Shown: positions 6,513-15,418, counted from the first letter of the stretch. The stretch: DNA of 32,533 nt from an uncultured Olsenella sp. (GCA_900540955.1 UQIF01000025.1:1-32533); one strand, 5' to 3'. Notes: generated from the sequence alone by a model not told the origin. Program-made: numbers and translations.

Positions 6513-6521
6513 CTAGGAGAG
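6482..6521. promoter_or_regulatory. 17-bp perfect inverted repeat before mazE remnant
   Basis: Arms 6482-6498 (CTCTCCTAGATGGATAT) and 6505-6521 are perfect complements with a 6-base spacer. It lies at the expected position of a MazEF autoregulatory operator and 20 bp past the stop of the Ig-repeat gene, where it could also act as a transcript-end hairpin. There is no T tract. Confidence 0.7.
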
Positions 6522-6540
6522 ACAGATAGCCCGCAAACCG

Positions 6541-9500
6541 TCATTGAGATGCCCTTCTCTCAGTATTTCCTTGCTTTATCAGCGAAAACACGGCTAGACA
6601 AACGAGTACGGCAGCCATAACGACGAAGCCGGCGACCCACGCGGGATGAAGCTCAAGGATGCTGGTCGTCACGCGGAAACCCGTCGCCTTTGCCCCACCG
6701 GTGCGACCGGCCAGGTCTGTGGCGACGATTTCGAGCTCGCGGTCGGTGAACGCGGCCTTCTTCACCCGAAAGGAGTAGTTGCCGTACTCGTCGCCCTTGG
6801 CCATAGCCTCCTGCCCGTCGACGAACACCTTGACGTCGGCGACGCCGATGTTCTCCACGACCCTGAAGGTTCCCTCGTACTCGTCCGCCTCGATGACGTC
6901 GCCGTCGTTCACGCTTAGGTTGCAGATCACGGGATCGGTCTCGTCAAGGATGAAGCTGACCTCGGCGGCGGCCTCCCCATTCGCCTCACGGTCATAGAAC
7001 CCGGAGCTTGTGTTGACGTTTTCGGCGAGGTCGCTCGAGCGGACGCTCACGTGGTAGCGGCCGTCCCCCATGAAGTTCCCAGCCGCGATGACGTAGCGGT
7101 ACAGCGCCCAGCCGCGCGACCCCTCCGCCTCGGAGACGCCCTCACGGATTGCGTAGCCGGTCTCCCCCGGCTCCTCCGTGCGCTCAAGCTCACGCACCGA
7201 GGTGCCCTGGGTCACCGTCGCTCCGTGCTCCTCCGACGCGACGCCCGAGACATTGACCTCCTCGACCACGACCTCGCGGGCACAAGTGAGGTAACCGTTG
7301 TTTTGCCTGTATGCGTCCGCGTCGACCACGCGGAAGGTCGAGCCGAAGCGATTTACCGAGAAGGTCGCCGTCGCCTCCGCCTCGTTGCCGGCAAGGTCGG
7401 CCGCCCGCGCCGTCAGGGTATAGATATCGTCCACGTCCGGGTCGCGCGAAAAGTCCTCGAACGCCACCTCGCGCCCCTGCTCGCCGTCTACGGTCGCCGC
7501 CCCGTAGCGCACCTCCCCGTTCTTGGCCCCCGCAAGAAACCAGGCGGCGCCATCGGGATCGAAGTTCGCCTCGTCTGCGAAGCTGATGCGCGGGGCAACC
7601 TCCCCGTTGTAGGCGCAGGCGTCCTCGATGCCTGTTATGGCCACGGTCGGCGCCGTGAGGTCGACCACGAACTCACCGGCGGCATATGGGGCCATCTTGT
7701 TGCCGGCTTTGTCCTCACCCGAGACTTCCAGGCCGTGCACGCCCTCGGAGGCAAACGAGACAAGGGCGGTGTGCGTATCCCCGTCGTCGGTCCAAGCGCT
7801 GACCGTTCCTGTGGTCTCGATCTTAAATAGGGCCGCATCGAAGTTGTGCTCGGTCACGGAAACGGTCGCAGTTCGAGCCACGCGGTAATACTTGCCGTTG
7901 TGCGCGTCGTTGTTGTCGAAATCGACCCGGACAACCGGAGCGGTACGGTCAACGGTAAACTCGGCGAGGCGCGCCGTCCCCTGGTTCTTCGCGCAATCCG
8001 TCACCTGCGCCTCGATCGCATAGTGGCCGTCCTCGGAGAAGGTCTCGCTCAGGCCGTAGCGGTCGTAGGCGCGGGCAACCCCGTGCTCATCGGTAAAGAC
8101 GAGCTCGTCGCGGCCCGTCACGGCAAGGTCGGCCACCGAGCGCGTCCAGATGCTCTGGGCATGGCCGGCATCGCCTTCTCGCTTCGTCACGGTAAGGACC
8201 GGCTGGTCAGGCTCGTGTGCCAAGAGGTACGCCATGTTGAGCTCGTCGACGGCAAGATCCACGACCGGCGCAGTGTTGTAAAAACTCCCCTCCTTGGCTC
8301 CGGTAAGCAGAAGACGTGGCGCCGCGGTATCCCTAAGGAGAACATCGGGATGGATCTTCCAGGGCGGAAACACCGAGGGGTTCTCGACCTCACGCTCGTC
8401 CACGACGCGAGCCGTGCCCATAGGTGAGATGCTCCAACAGCGCTCGTTGCCGGCGAGGTCGCGCGCCTCGACGAGCACGTCTCGGTCGATCTCGTGCCCA
8501 TCGGCGAGGGCGAGCGGCACGCGGGCGGTCTTCTTTCCGGCGCCGTCTGCCAAGGGCAGGTCGCGATTATAGAACCCGTCTCCGCCGTCGACGACCTGCA
8601 CGGACTCGAGGCCGATGTTGTCCGAGAACTCCACGAACAACGAGGCCGCCCGGTTAAAGAAATAGCAGCTCTGATCGTAGTTGCTCGCCGGCGTCCCGTC
8701 GATGCCGGCACGCACCGCCTCCGGAGCGGCGGTGTCGATGGACAAAGGCCCGAGTGCCAAGCCCGCCTCGCCCGCCTCGGGGGTGTTTCCGGCGAGGTCG
8801 CGGGCCTCGACCAAGATCGACCTCCCCTCGCCCTCGTCGAACGCCACGGTCTTTGTCCACACACGGGGGTCGGATTCGTCACGCGCCCACGCAGACTCGC
8901 TTTTCGAGCCGCGGACGCGAAGCCTCGACGTCGATGCGTCGAAGTTCTCGTCCGTCACGGAAACGGTCGCGGTCACGTCCTCGTTGTAGTAGTCGACGCC
9001 TGCGAAGGAGCCGGTCGGAGCCTTGTCGCACGTTATCTCGACGGACGGCGCGAGGGTGTCCACGACAAACGCCCCGAAATCAAAGAGGTCCGTCGCGTTA
9101 CCGGCGAGGTCGCGCGCCGCCACCCTCAGGCGGTGCTCGCCGTCCTCGCCGAAGGAAACGGTGACGCGATGGGCGTCGCCGTCGCCTGTCCAAGCCCCCA
9201 CGATGCCCGTGGTCTCGATTTCGATAAGCCCCGGATCGAAGTTGGGCTCGGTCACGATGATGCTCGCCGTCCTCACGGCAGGGAAAAATCTACCGTTTTG
9301 GGCGCTATCGTTGTCGAACTCGACCTTGATGCTTGGGGCAGTGCGGTCGATCACGAGCCTGCCCGCCGAATGCGACCGCTTGCTCGGGCCCCTCCCGACC
9401 ACGACGGCGACCTCGTAGGACCCCTCGTCGCAAAACGTTTTCGTCAGGAGGACGGAGCCCTTCTTGCCGCCGGCGGGACGCGCCACATCCCACGACCATC

Positions 9501-9843
9501 CGCCTGCCGCCTCCCCGTTTTCTTCTACGCGAACACCCCTCGGCATCCCGTTTTCCGTAGGCGAGAGGTCCAGGTCATCGCACGCGACCTCAATGGCGAC
9601 GTCGAAGCTCGTCTCTGCGCAATAACGCGCGCCAGTCCCCTCGCCGCCCTCCTCGAGCAGGTTTGATTTGAGTTCGCAGCACGCCTCGGGCGGCAAAAGG
9701 ATCTTGGCCAGAAACGTGAGCCCGTGTGTGTCGAAGGCAAGCGCAGGCGCGGCGATTGGGACGGCAAGACAGGTCGCCACCCCGATGGCAAGAAGAACCC
9801 GGTGCGCACAAAGGCGTTTCCCATGGCTTGATGTATGCGTCAT
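6541..9843 (-). CDS. Secreted multi-domain Ig-like surface protein, membrane anchored
   Basis: 1100 residues. A signal peptide occupies 1-36 (hydrophobic core 16-33, predicted cut after ALA). The body is about eight bacterial Ig-like units of roughly 90-130 residues; each ends with a motif like DLAGN (also DKAGN, DLAEN, DLAGR) and several begin with DRTAP or DTAAP. Inside the units the pattern YY..-RTA-V-VTE-NFD recurs. The C-terminus has one membrane helix (about 1067-1089) and a short basic tail (KQGNTERRASQ), with no LPXTG motif, so the protein is held in the cytoplasmic membrane with the Ig array outside. It starts 4 bases before the stop of the preceding gene (ATGA) and ends a four-gene operon with PP2C and a Ser/Thr kinase. 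Adhesin or structural surface roles are typical of such arrays, but no ligand can be inferred. Confidence 0.88.
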   Translation of the reverse strand: MTHTSSHGKRLCAHRVLLAIGVATCLAVPIAAPALAFDTHGLTFLAKILLPPEACCELKSNLLEEGGEGTGARYCAETSFDVAIEVACDDLDLSPTENGMPRGVRVEENGEAAGGWSWDVARPAGGKKGSVLLTKTFCDEGSYEVAVVVGRGPSKRSHSAGRLVIDRTAPSIKVEFDNDSAQNGRFFPAVRTASIIVTEPNFDPGLIEIETTGIVGAWTGDGDAHRVTVSFGEDGEHRLRVAARDLAGNATDLFDFGAFVVDTLAPSVEITCDKAPTGSFAGVDYYNEDVTATVSVTDENFDASTSRLRVRGSKSESAWARDESDPRVWTKTVAFDEGEGRSILVEARDLAGNTPEAGEAGLALGPLSIDTAAPEAVRAGIDGTPASNYDQSCYFFNRAASLFVEFSDNIGLESVQVVDGGDGFYNRDLPLADGAGKKTARVPLALADGHEIDRDVLVEARDLAGNERCWSISPMGTARVVDEREVENPSVFPPWKIHPDVLLRDTAAPRLLLTGAKEGSFYNTAPVVDLAVDELNMAYLLAHEPDQPVLTVTKREGDAGHAQSIWTRSVADLAVTGRDELVFTDEHGVARAYDRYGLSETFSEDGHYAIEAQVTDCAKNQGTARLAEFTVDRTAPVVRVDFDNNDAHNGKYYRVARTATVSVTEHNFDAALFKIETTGTVSAWTDDGDTHTALVSFASEGVHGLEVSGEDKAGNKMAPYAAGEFVVDLTAPTVAITGIEDACAYNGEVAPRISFADEANFDPDGAAWFLAGAKNGEVRYGAATVDGEQGREVAFEDFSRDPDVDDIYTLTARAADLAGNEAEATATFSVNRFGSTFRVVDADAYRQNNGYLTCAREVVVEEVNVSGVASEEHGATVTQGTSVRELERTEEPGETGYAIREGVSEAEGSRGWALYRYVIAAGNFMGDGRYHVSVRSSDLAENVNTSSGFYDREANGEAAAEVSFILDETDPVICNLSVNDGDVIEADEYEGTFRVVENIGVADVKVFVDGQEAMAKGDEYGNYSFRVKKAAFTDRELEIVATDLAGRTGGAKATGFRVTTSILELHPAWVAGFVVMAAVLVCLAVFSLIKQGNTERRASQ

Positions 9844-10199
9844 GCTCGACCACTCTCCATGTCCTGGTCGCTCGCGGCGACAATGTCTTTTCGGGTTATG
9901 CGGAACCTGCGCGCCCGGTCGCTTTCCAAAGGCGTGGTCAGCTCATCGGCGGCGGGCGTCGCCGCAGGGACGGGGCGCGGTACGGGATCGTCGGGTAGCA
10001 GAGGCGCGTCGCGGCATGCCCGCGGGGACGCTCGTCTCCGTTCGGCCAAGCGGCTGCCGCCCGCCCGAATCCCGGCGAGGTCCGCCTTGGCGCCCCGGAT
10101 GTCCAGGACGCGGTATGCCCGGGCCGCGGCCACAAGGCACGCGGCCGACGACGCCAGAAGAACAATCCCCGCAAAATGCAAGACGTCCGTGCAGATCAT
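9840..10199 (-). CDS. Small single-pass membrane protein with acidic Thr motif
   Basis: 119 residues; no recognised family. An N-terminal helix (about 7-27) would insert in the membrane, followed by a charged region, a proline-rich linker (PLLPDDPVPRPVPAATP) and a tail with ADELTTPLE and FRITRKDIV. The Thr pair in an acidic context resembles substrates of Ser/Thr kinases and FHA-binding phosphothreonines. ATGA overlaps couple it to the kinase upstream and the Ig protein downstream, so it may link kinase signalling to the surface protein; that is inference. The longer frame up to 10307 runs inside the kinase gene and has no ribosome site. Confidence 0.75.
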   Translation of the reverse strand: MICTDVLHFAGIVLLASSAACLVAAARAYRVLDIRGAKADLAGIRAGGSRLAERRRASPRACRDAPLLPDDPVPRPVPAATPAADELTTPLESDRARRFRITRKDIVAASDQDMESGRA

Positions 10200-11998
10200 G
10201 GGCACGCCTCCCCTTCCTTGGTGGCTCGCTCGGCGGCGTTGCCGTACACGGCGTCGATGTTCTTCTTTGCCGCCTCGCTCGCAGCGTCGGAGATGACCGA
10301 CGCGCACATCCGCTGGGCTTTCCGACTCGCCGCCGCATCGTCCTCGAGGCTTTCCGCCATCAGCGTCGCCTTGCCCAGAAGCGTCTCGGCGCTCTCGCGC
10401 AAGACCCCTGCGCGCTTAAGGCCGCTCAGGTACGTCGGCGACGAGACGATCTCGTGGATAAGCGAGCAGAGGCGAAGGCGCACCATGACGGGGTCTGTGT
10501 CCGTAAGACCCCCGAAAGCGGACTCGAGCATGTTCCAATAACCCGCATACACGTCGCCCTCGCTCCCCTCAAGCGTCGCCTGGGCGAGGCGTCTATAGAA
10601 CTCGCCGATAACGATGTATGCCTGCGCACTCGACCGCTCGCTCAAGGTGAGCTCGCACTTCTTGCCCGCGGCAGACCGCGCGTCGCAGGCGTCGGCCGCC
10701 GCGCGAAACCATTGGGCAGCCTGGACCCCCGCGCTCATCGCGTACCCGCGGGACTCGTCGGCCTCCCCCTGCTCGAAGTAGACGAAGTACAGGACGCCGA
10801 TGTCGTAGCAAAGCCTCGCGTAGCCGGAGCTTCCCTCGATCTCGGGTCGCCGGGCTTCCATGAGCCCCTCCAGGCGCGCCGCCTCCTGGACCGTGAGGGA
10901 CCCGTCCGCCTTGAAGACCCTGTCCACCAGCTCCGAGTAGGCCTCGGGCCGCGTCGGGTCGACGGCGATCGCCTCCATGTAGCGCCCCTCCGCGGGCGAC
11001 GCGCCGCCGGCACGGTCGGCCTCGACGCCTGCCGCGCGCGCCGAGGCGAGGAGGGCCTCGTAGGTTGAGCTTTTAATCTGTTGGCTTGCCGCGAGGCACA
11101 GGGCCCCCGCGACGGCCAGCGCGACGCCGGCGACGCACAACAGATTGAAGCTCCTGAGCCTCTTTTTGAGCGCACCTCGATAAGCACGGGTCAGTTTCTC
11201 GTGGTTCTCTAGGTCCCGGCACATATCGGCGGCCGTTTGGTAGCGGTCGTCGGGATTCGCCTGCGTGGCCTTGGCTATGACATGCTCAAGCCCTTCCGAG
11301 AGAGCGGGGTTTATCTGCCGGATGGGCCGCCAGTAGGTCTCCCCGGCAGCCGTTCGGCCGGTAACGAGCACGTAGAGCGTCACGCCGAGGGAGTAGATAT
11401 CGGCCCTTGCGTCGGTTTGGGCGTCGAGGGCAAACTGCTCCGGCGCGGCATAGCCCCTCGTCCCGAGCACGCGGGTGTCCGAGGAGGCGCCCTGCTTGTA
11501 TTCCCGCGCGATGCCGAAGTCGACGAGGCGCACGCCCCCGTCCTCGCGCAGCACGATGTTGTCGGGCTTCATATCCCGATAGACGATGGGCGGGTCCATC
11601 GTATGGAGGTACTCGAGCACGCCGCAGAGCTCGATGCCCCAGGCGATGACGTCGGCCTCGGCGAAGGGGCGGGCCGCGTCGCGCAGCACCCGCCCAAGCG
11701 AGGTTCCCTCGACGTAGTCCATGACGACGAAGATCGTCCCCGCGCCGTAAAGGATGTCCACGACGCGGGGGAGCATCGGGTGGTCGAGGCGCTTCATGAG
11801 GTTCGCCTCCGCGACGAGGCTCTGAACGACCACCTCGTTGCCCGCGTCGCGCTCCGTCCTGCCGATCTCCTTGACAGCCCACAGCTTATTCAGCCGCCGG
11901 TCGCGGGCAAGCCACACGCGCGACATGCCGCCTTTGCCCACGAGCGACAAGATCTCGTACTTCTTGCCGACGACGTCTCCGACCTGCGCCATCGTCAC
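10196..11998 (-). CDS. Transmembrane Ser/Thr protein kinase (PknB/Hanks type)
   Basis: 600 residues. Kinase domain about 12-265: glycine loop GKGGMSRVWLA (21-31), catalytic lysine K43 in WAVKEI, catalytic loop YRDMKPDN (140-147; Tyr replaces the usual His of HRD), DFG at 160-162, AAPE in the activation segment (about 184-187). A juxtamembrane basic stretch and one membrane helix (about 284-305) follow. The outer part (about 306-600) is alpha-helical and TPR-like, with no PASTA domains, unlike PknB. The GTG start at 11998 overlaps the PP2C stop (GTGA); an ATG at 11992 is the alternative. Encoded with its likely antagonist phosphatase and two membrane proteins. Confidence 0.92.
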   Translation of the reverse strand: MTMAQVGDVVGKKYEILSLVGKGGMSRVWLARDRRLNKLWAVKEIGRTERDAGNEVVVQSLVAEANLMKRLDHPMLPRVVDILYGAGTIFVVMDYVEGTSLGRVLRDAARPFAEADVIAWGIELCGVLEYLHTMDPPIVYRDMKPDNIVLREDGGVRLVDFGIAREYKQGASSDTRVLGTRGYAAPEQFALDAQTDARADIYSLGVTLYVLVTGRTAAGETYWRPIRQINPALSEGLEHVIAKATQANPDDRYQTAADMCRDLENHEKLTRAYRGALKKRLRSFNLLCVAGVALAVAGALCLAASQQIKSSTYEALLASARAAGVEADRAGGASPAEGRYMEAIAVDPTRPEAYSELVDRVFKADGSLTVQEAARLEGLMEARRPEIEGSSGYARLCYDIGVLYFVYFEQGEADESRGYAMSAGVQAAQWFRAAADACDARSAAGKKCELTLSERSSAQAYIVIGEFYRRLAQATLEGSEGDVYAGYWNMLESAFGGLTDTDPVMVRLRLCSLIHEIVSSPTYLSGLKRAGVLRESAETLLGKATLMAESLEDDAAASRKAQRMCASVISDAASEAAKKNIDAVYGNAAERATKEGEACP

Positions 11999-12831
11999 TC
12001 ACCCCCGCCCGAGGGCGCCGCCAAGGTGGGCTCGTCGTCCCCGTCCGCGCGCAAGCCGCCGATGCGCGCACAGACCGCGGTGATGTTGTCCTTCTCGCCG
12101 CGGTCGATGGCGCGCGCAATGAGCGTGTCGAGGGCGTCGAGCAGCGCCTCTTCGGTACCCTCGGCCTCGGCAAGAAGCGCGAAATCGACCTCGTCGAGCC
12201 TCCGATGAAGCCCATCGCTGCAGATGAGGAGCGTGTCTCCCGGTGCCATCTCGCCGAACGAGAACGCGGGGGCGATCGCCTCCTGCGCCCCGAGGGCCTG
12301 GAGGATCACGGATGCCTGCGGATGTCGCCTCGCCTGCTCCGCCGAGATCCTGCCCGCGTCGAGCTCCCGCTGGACGAGCGTCTGGTCGCGCGTGAGGAGC
12401 TCGGCGCCGTCGGGCCCTAAACGATACGCCCGGCAGTCGCCAACATGCCCGACGACGAAGCCTCCCTCGACGAGCACCGCGCCCGTGAAGGTCGTCCCCA
12501 TACGCACGTTGAGGCTTTGCGAATAGGCCCACATGCGGCCGTTGAGGTCCTCGAAATAGCCCGTCCACAGACGCCGGACATCGGGCAACGCGAGGCCGCC
12601 CATGCTCGCGCCGTCCGCCAGCCCCCTCGCGACGCCGCCCTCGAACCAGCGCGAGAGCTCACGGACGGCGACCGAGCTCGCCAGCTCGCCGCTAGAAAGG
12701 CCGCCCACCCCGTCGCACACCGCGAGCAGGCCGACCTCTTGGGGGCCCGCCTGGCCGACGAGGACGCAATACGCGTCCTGGTTTACCGTCTTTACCGACC
12801 CGACGAACGTGCGCGCGGCAACCGTGAGCAT
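11995..12831 (-). CDS. PP2C-family (PPM) protein phosphatase
   Basis: 278 residues, soluble. All PP2C metal and catalytic motifs are present: NQDAY (17-21), CDGVGG (39-44), GHVGDCRAYRL (128-138), ICSDGL (203-208), KDNIT (247-251). It should remove phosphate from Ser/Thr residues, probably reversing the adjacent kinase. The C-terminal tail DGDDEPTLAAPS carries a Thr in an acidic setting, a possible kinase target. Start chosen at 12831 because GGGAGGGG lies 7 bases upstream; the longer frame to 13068 has low-complexity N-terminal sequence. First gene of the four-gene operon. Confidence 0.92.
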   Translation of the reverse strand: MLTVAARTFVGSVKTVNQDAYCVLVGQAGPQEVGLLAVCDGVGGLSSGELASSVAVRELSRWFEGGVARGLADGASMGGLALPDVRRLWTGYFEDLNGRMWAYSQSLNVRMGTTFTGAVLVEGGFVVGHVGDCRAYRLGPDGAELLTRDQTLVQRELDAGRISAEQARRHPQASVILQALGAQEAIAPAFSFGEMAPGDTLLICSDGLHRRLDEVDFALLAEAEGTEEALLDALDTLIARAIDRGEKDNITAVCARIGGLRADGDDEPTLAAPSGGGE

Positions 12832-12898
12832 CGACGCCCCTCCCTTCCCTCGACCCGAGCGAACGCAACCGGGCCTCGAGCCTACAGGGCGTTTCTTT

Positions 12899-12942
12899 CG
12901 AAACGCTGGCGGCTGACTTGCGAAACGCCGGCGGAAGACTGG
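12899..12942. promoter_or_regulatory. two tandem 22-bp direct repeats upstream of PP2C
   Basis: Copies 12899-12920 and 12921-12942 agree at about 18 of 22 positions; each begins CGAAACGC and contains GGCGG. The spacing equals two helical turns and the site lies about 70 bp before the PP2C start, so it may bind a regulator of the operon. No clear -10/-35 pair was recognised in 12832-13066. Confidence 0.5.
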
Positions 12943-13066
12943 CGGGGGATGGACAGAATCGCATCGATGCAGATGGGGGCCGCCATGGAAAGAAGGGCAC
13001 GGCCGCAAGCATTCTGCAGACACCGAGTTTCCGCCTGATTCTCCACAGCAAGCCCACGCCGGCGAC

Positions 13067-13097
13067 AAAAAACGGGCCCGGAATCGCTTCCGGGCCC
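13067..13097 (-). terminator. intrinsic terminator of the arginine operon
   Basis: GGGCCCGGAA (13074-13083) pairs perfectly with 13088-13097 across a 4-base loop; on the minus strand a run of six T follows (13067-13072, after one base). It lies 30 bp past the argD stop. Confidence 0.9.
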
Positions 13098-13127
13098 ATC
13101 GTGTGCCGATCTCAGGCGTTCTTCTTG

Positions 13128-14387
13128 CTACGCGAGCTTGTTGATTAGCGCCTCGAGCTTGTCCATGCCCTCGTCGACCTGCTCGCGCGTGATGACGAGC
13201 GGCGGCAGGAAGCGCAGGATGGAGTCGCCGATGTGGTTGAGGACGAGCCCCTCGGCCAGGCCCTCGTCGACAAGCTCGCAGGCAATGGGCACGTCGAGCT
13301 GGGCACCGCGCATGAGGCCGCGGCCGCGGACCTCGATGACGTGCGGCATGGCCTGCAGGCGGTGGCGCAGGTGCTTACCCACGGCGATCACGTGCTCGCC
13401 CATCTGCTCGTCGCGCAGGGTGTCGATCGTGGCGCGCGCGGCGGCCGCGGCAAGGGCGTTGCCGCCGAAGGTCGAGCCGTGGTCGCCGGGCTTCATGAGG
13501 TCGGCAACCTTGGTGCGGGCAGCGACGGCGCCCATGGGGAAGCCGTCGGCGATGCCCTTGGCCATGGTCACGATGTCGGGCACGATGCCGGCGCGCTGGA
13601 AGCTGAAGGGCGACCCGCAGCGGAAGAAGCCGGTCTGGACCTCGTCGATGATGAGCATGAGGTTCTTCTCGCGGCAAAGGTCGGCAACGTCGCGCAGGTA
13701 GTCGTAGTCGGCAGGCCACACGCCGCCCTCGCCCTGAACGCACTCGAGCATAACGGCGCAGACCGGTCCGCACTCGGGCGACGGGCTCTCGACGGCGGCG
13801 CGGAGGGCGTCGATGTCGTTCAGGTCGACGGAGGCGAAGCCGGCAGGCATCGGGCGGAAGGTCTCGTGGAACTTGTCCTGGCCGGTGGCGGCGAGCGTTG
13901 CCAGCGTGCGGCCGTGGAAGGACTTCTTTGCGCTGATCACGCCATAGGCGCCGTCCAGCTTGACCTCGCCCCAACGGCGGGCGAGCTTAATCGCGCCCTC
14001 GTTCGCCTCGGCGCCGGAGTTGGCGAAGAAGGTCTTCCAGGTGACGGCGGCGGAACCGGTGACATGGCCGGACTCGTCGGTGATGCGCGAGAGCAGCGTG
14101 GAGAGCCCGTTGGCGGCCTCGCCGCGGTTCTCGACGTAGAAGTAGTTGCCGACCTGCCAGAGTTTCTCCGCCTGCTCGCGCACGGCGGCGACCACGGCGG
14201 GGTGGCAGTGGCCGAGCGACGCGCAGCCGATGCCGCCGAGGAAGTCGAGGTAGTCGTTGCCCTCAGAATCGGTGAGCACGGCGCCGGAGCCTTTGACGAA
14301 CTCGACGGGCAGGCGGCCGTAGGTGCCGAGGACGTAGGAGTCGTCGAGGGCCTTGACCTCGGAGGGGACGGTGGAGAAATCAGACAT
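13128..14387 (-). CDS. argD: Acetylornithine aminotransferase
   Basis: 419 residues, class-III PLP aminotransferase converting N-acetylglutamate semialdehyde to N-acetylornithine. PLP lysine K277 lies in MAKGIADGFPMGA; the pyridine-nitrogen aspartate is D248 (LIIDEVQTGF); FFANSGAEANEGAIKLAR (120-137) is the phosphate-binding region. Glycines and arginines of the acetylornithine group (RGRGLMRGAQL) are present. It starts 13 bp after argB with AAAGAGG as ribosome site and closes the argCJBD operon. Ornithine or succinylornithine transaminase activity is possible in this family, but the operon makes the arginine role near certain. Confidence 0.95.
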   Translation of the reverse strand: MSDFSTVPSEVKALDDSYVLGTYGRLPVEFVKGSGAVLTDSEGNDYLDFLGGIGCASLGHCHPAVVAAVREQAEKLWQVGNYFYVENRGEAANGLSTLLSRITDESGHVTGSAAVTWKTFFANSGAEANEGAIKLARRWGEVKLDGAYGVISAKKSFHGRTLATLAATGQDKFHETFRPMPAGFASVDLNDIDALRAAVESPSPECGPVCAVMLECVQGEGGVWPADYDYLRDVADLCREKNLMLIIDEVQTGFFRCGSPFSFQRAGIVPDIVTMAKGIADGFPMGAVAARTKVADLMKPGDHGSTFGGNALAAAAARATIDTLRDEQMGEHVIAVGKHLRHRLQAMPHVIEVRGRGLMRGAQLDVPIACELVDEGLAEGLVLNHIGDSILRFLPPLVITREQVDEGMDKLEALINKLA

Positions 14388-14400
14388 AGGTGCCTCTTTC

Positions 14401-15276
14401 CTAATCCTGGGTGAACATGGTGCCGCAGCCCTCGTCGGTGAAGATCTCGAGCAGCAGCGAGTGATCGGCCTTGCCGTTTACGATGACGACCTCCTGGACG
14501 CCGGAGTCGAGCGCGCTGGCAACCGAGCGGATCTTGGGGATCATGCCGCCGTCGAGCCTACCCGAGTCGAGCAGCTCATGGGTCTCGGTGCGGCTCATCT
14601 GGGCGATGAGGCTCTCGGGATCGTTCACGTCCTCTAGCAGGCCGTCGACGTCGGTGAGGTAGATGAGCTTGTCGGCGCCCATGGCCTCGGCGATCTTGCC
14701 GGCAGCCGCGTCGGCGTTGATGTTCAGAAAGCCGTCCGGGGCGCAGCCCACAGACGCGACCACGGGAATGTAGCCGTCGTCGAGGATGGTGTTGATGAGG
14801 TTCGTGTCCACCTCGCGGACGCGGCCGACGCGGCCGAGCTCGGGGTCGACGACCTCCGCCTTCAGGGTCTTCCCGTCCGCGCCCGAGATGCCCACGGCGT
14901 TGTGGCCGTACTCGTTTAAGGCCCAGACCAGCTCCTGGTTGACCTTGCCGATAAGGACCTCGCGTACGGCTTCCATGGTGTCGGGGTCGGTCACGCGCAG
15001 GCCGTCCTTGAACTTGACGGGGACGTCCAGGCGCTTGAGCAGGGCGTTGATGGCCTTGCCGCCGCCGTGGACGAGCACCACGCGCACGCCCATGAGCTTC
15101 ATGAGCTCGATGTCGGCCACGACGCGGGCACAGAGCTCCTTGTCCTCCATGGCAGACCCGCCGTACTTGATGACGAAGGTTTTGCCGTACATCTTGTTGA
15201 TCCAGGGCAGCGCCTCAATGAGGGTCTCGGCCTTGGCAGCCGCGACGTCACGGCTCTGGATTCCGCGCTTCTTCAT
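14401..15276 (-). CDS. argB: Acetylglutamate kinase
   Basis: 291 residues, amino-acid kinase fold. Phosphorylates N-acetylglutamate, second step of arginine synthesis. KYGGSAM at 37-43 and VHGGGK at 69-74 are the nucleotide/phosphate loops; GVSADGKTLKAE-like and NINADAAAGKIAEAM motifs near 165 and 210 match the substrate region. The N-terminal helix (about 10-30) is present; in other bacteria this extension is associated with hexameric, arginine-inhibited enzymes, so feedback control is plausible. Preceded by AGAGAGG. A 144-bp gap holding an inverted pair of palindromic repeats separates it from argJ. Confidence 0.95.
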   Translation of the reverse strand: MKKRGIQSRDVAAAKAETLIEALPWINKMYGKTFVIKYGGSAMEDKELCARVVADIELMKLMGVRVVLVHGGGKAINALLKRLDVPVKFKDGLRVTDPDTMEAVREVLIGKVNQELVWALNEYGHNAVGISGADGKTLKAEVVDPELGRVGRVREVDTNLINTILDDGYIPVVASVGCAPDGFLNINADAAAGKIAEAMGADKLIYLTDVDGLLEDVNDPESLIAQMSRTETHELLDSGRLDGGMIPKIRSVASALDSGVQEVVIVNGKADHSLLLEIFTDEGCGTMFTQD

Positions 15277-15303
15277 ACGCTAAGCCTCTCTTCGGGCGAG
15301 GTT

Positions 15304-15332
15304 GGGACAAAAGGGACGGGGGATTTTGTCCC
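15304..15332 (+). repeat. 29-bp palindromic REP-like element, copy 3
   Basis: Identical to the copy at 13-41; faces copy 4 at 15390 inside the argJ-argB gap. Confidence 0.9.
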
Positions 15333-15389
15333 AAAACGGGCAAACGCGACGGGGAATCGAGGGGTCGCCCAAAACCCGCGGCGGGCTTT

Positions 15390-15418
15390 GGGACAAAATC
15401 CCCCGTCCCTTTTGTCCC
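15390..15418 (-). repeat. 29-bp palindromic REP-like element, copy 4
   Basis: Inverted relative to copy 3, separated by 57 bases. It ends 2 bases before the argJ stop codon. Confidence 0.9.

Noticed and set aside
8494..11068. Long plus-strand frames opposite the Ig-repeat and kinase genes
   Set aside because: Composition mirrors the minus-strand codons; no motif or ribosome site, while the minus frames contain recognised domains.
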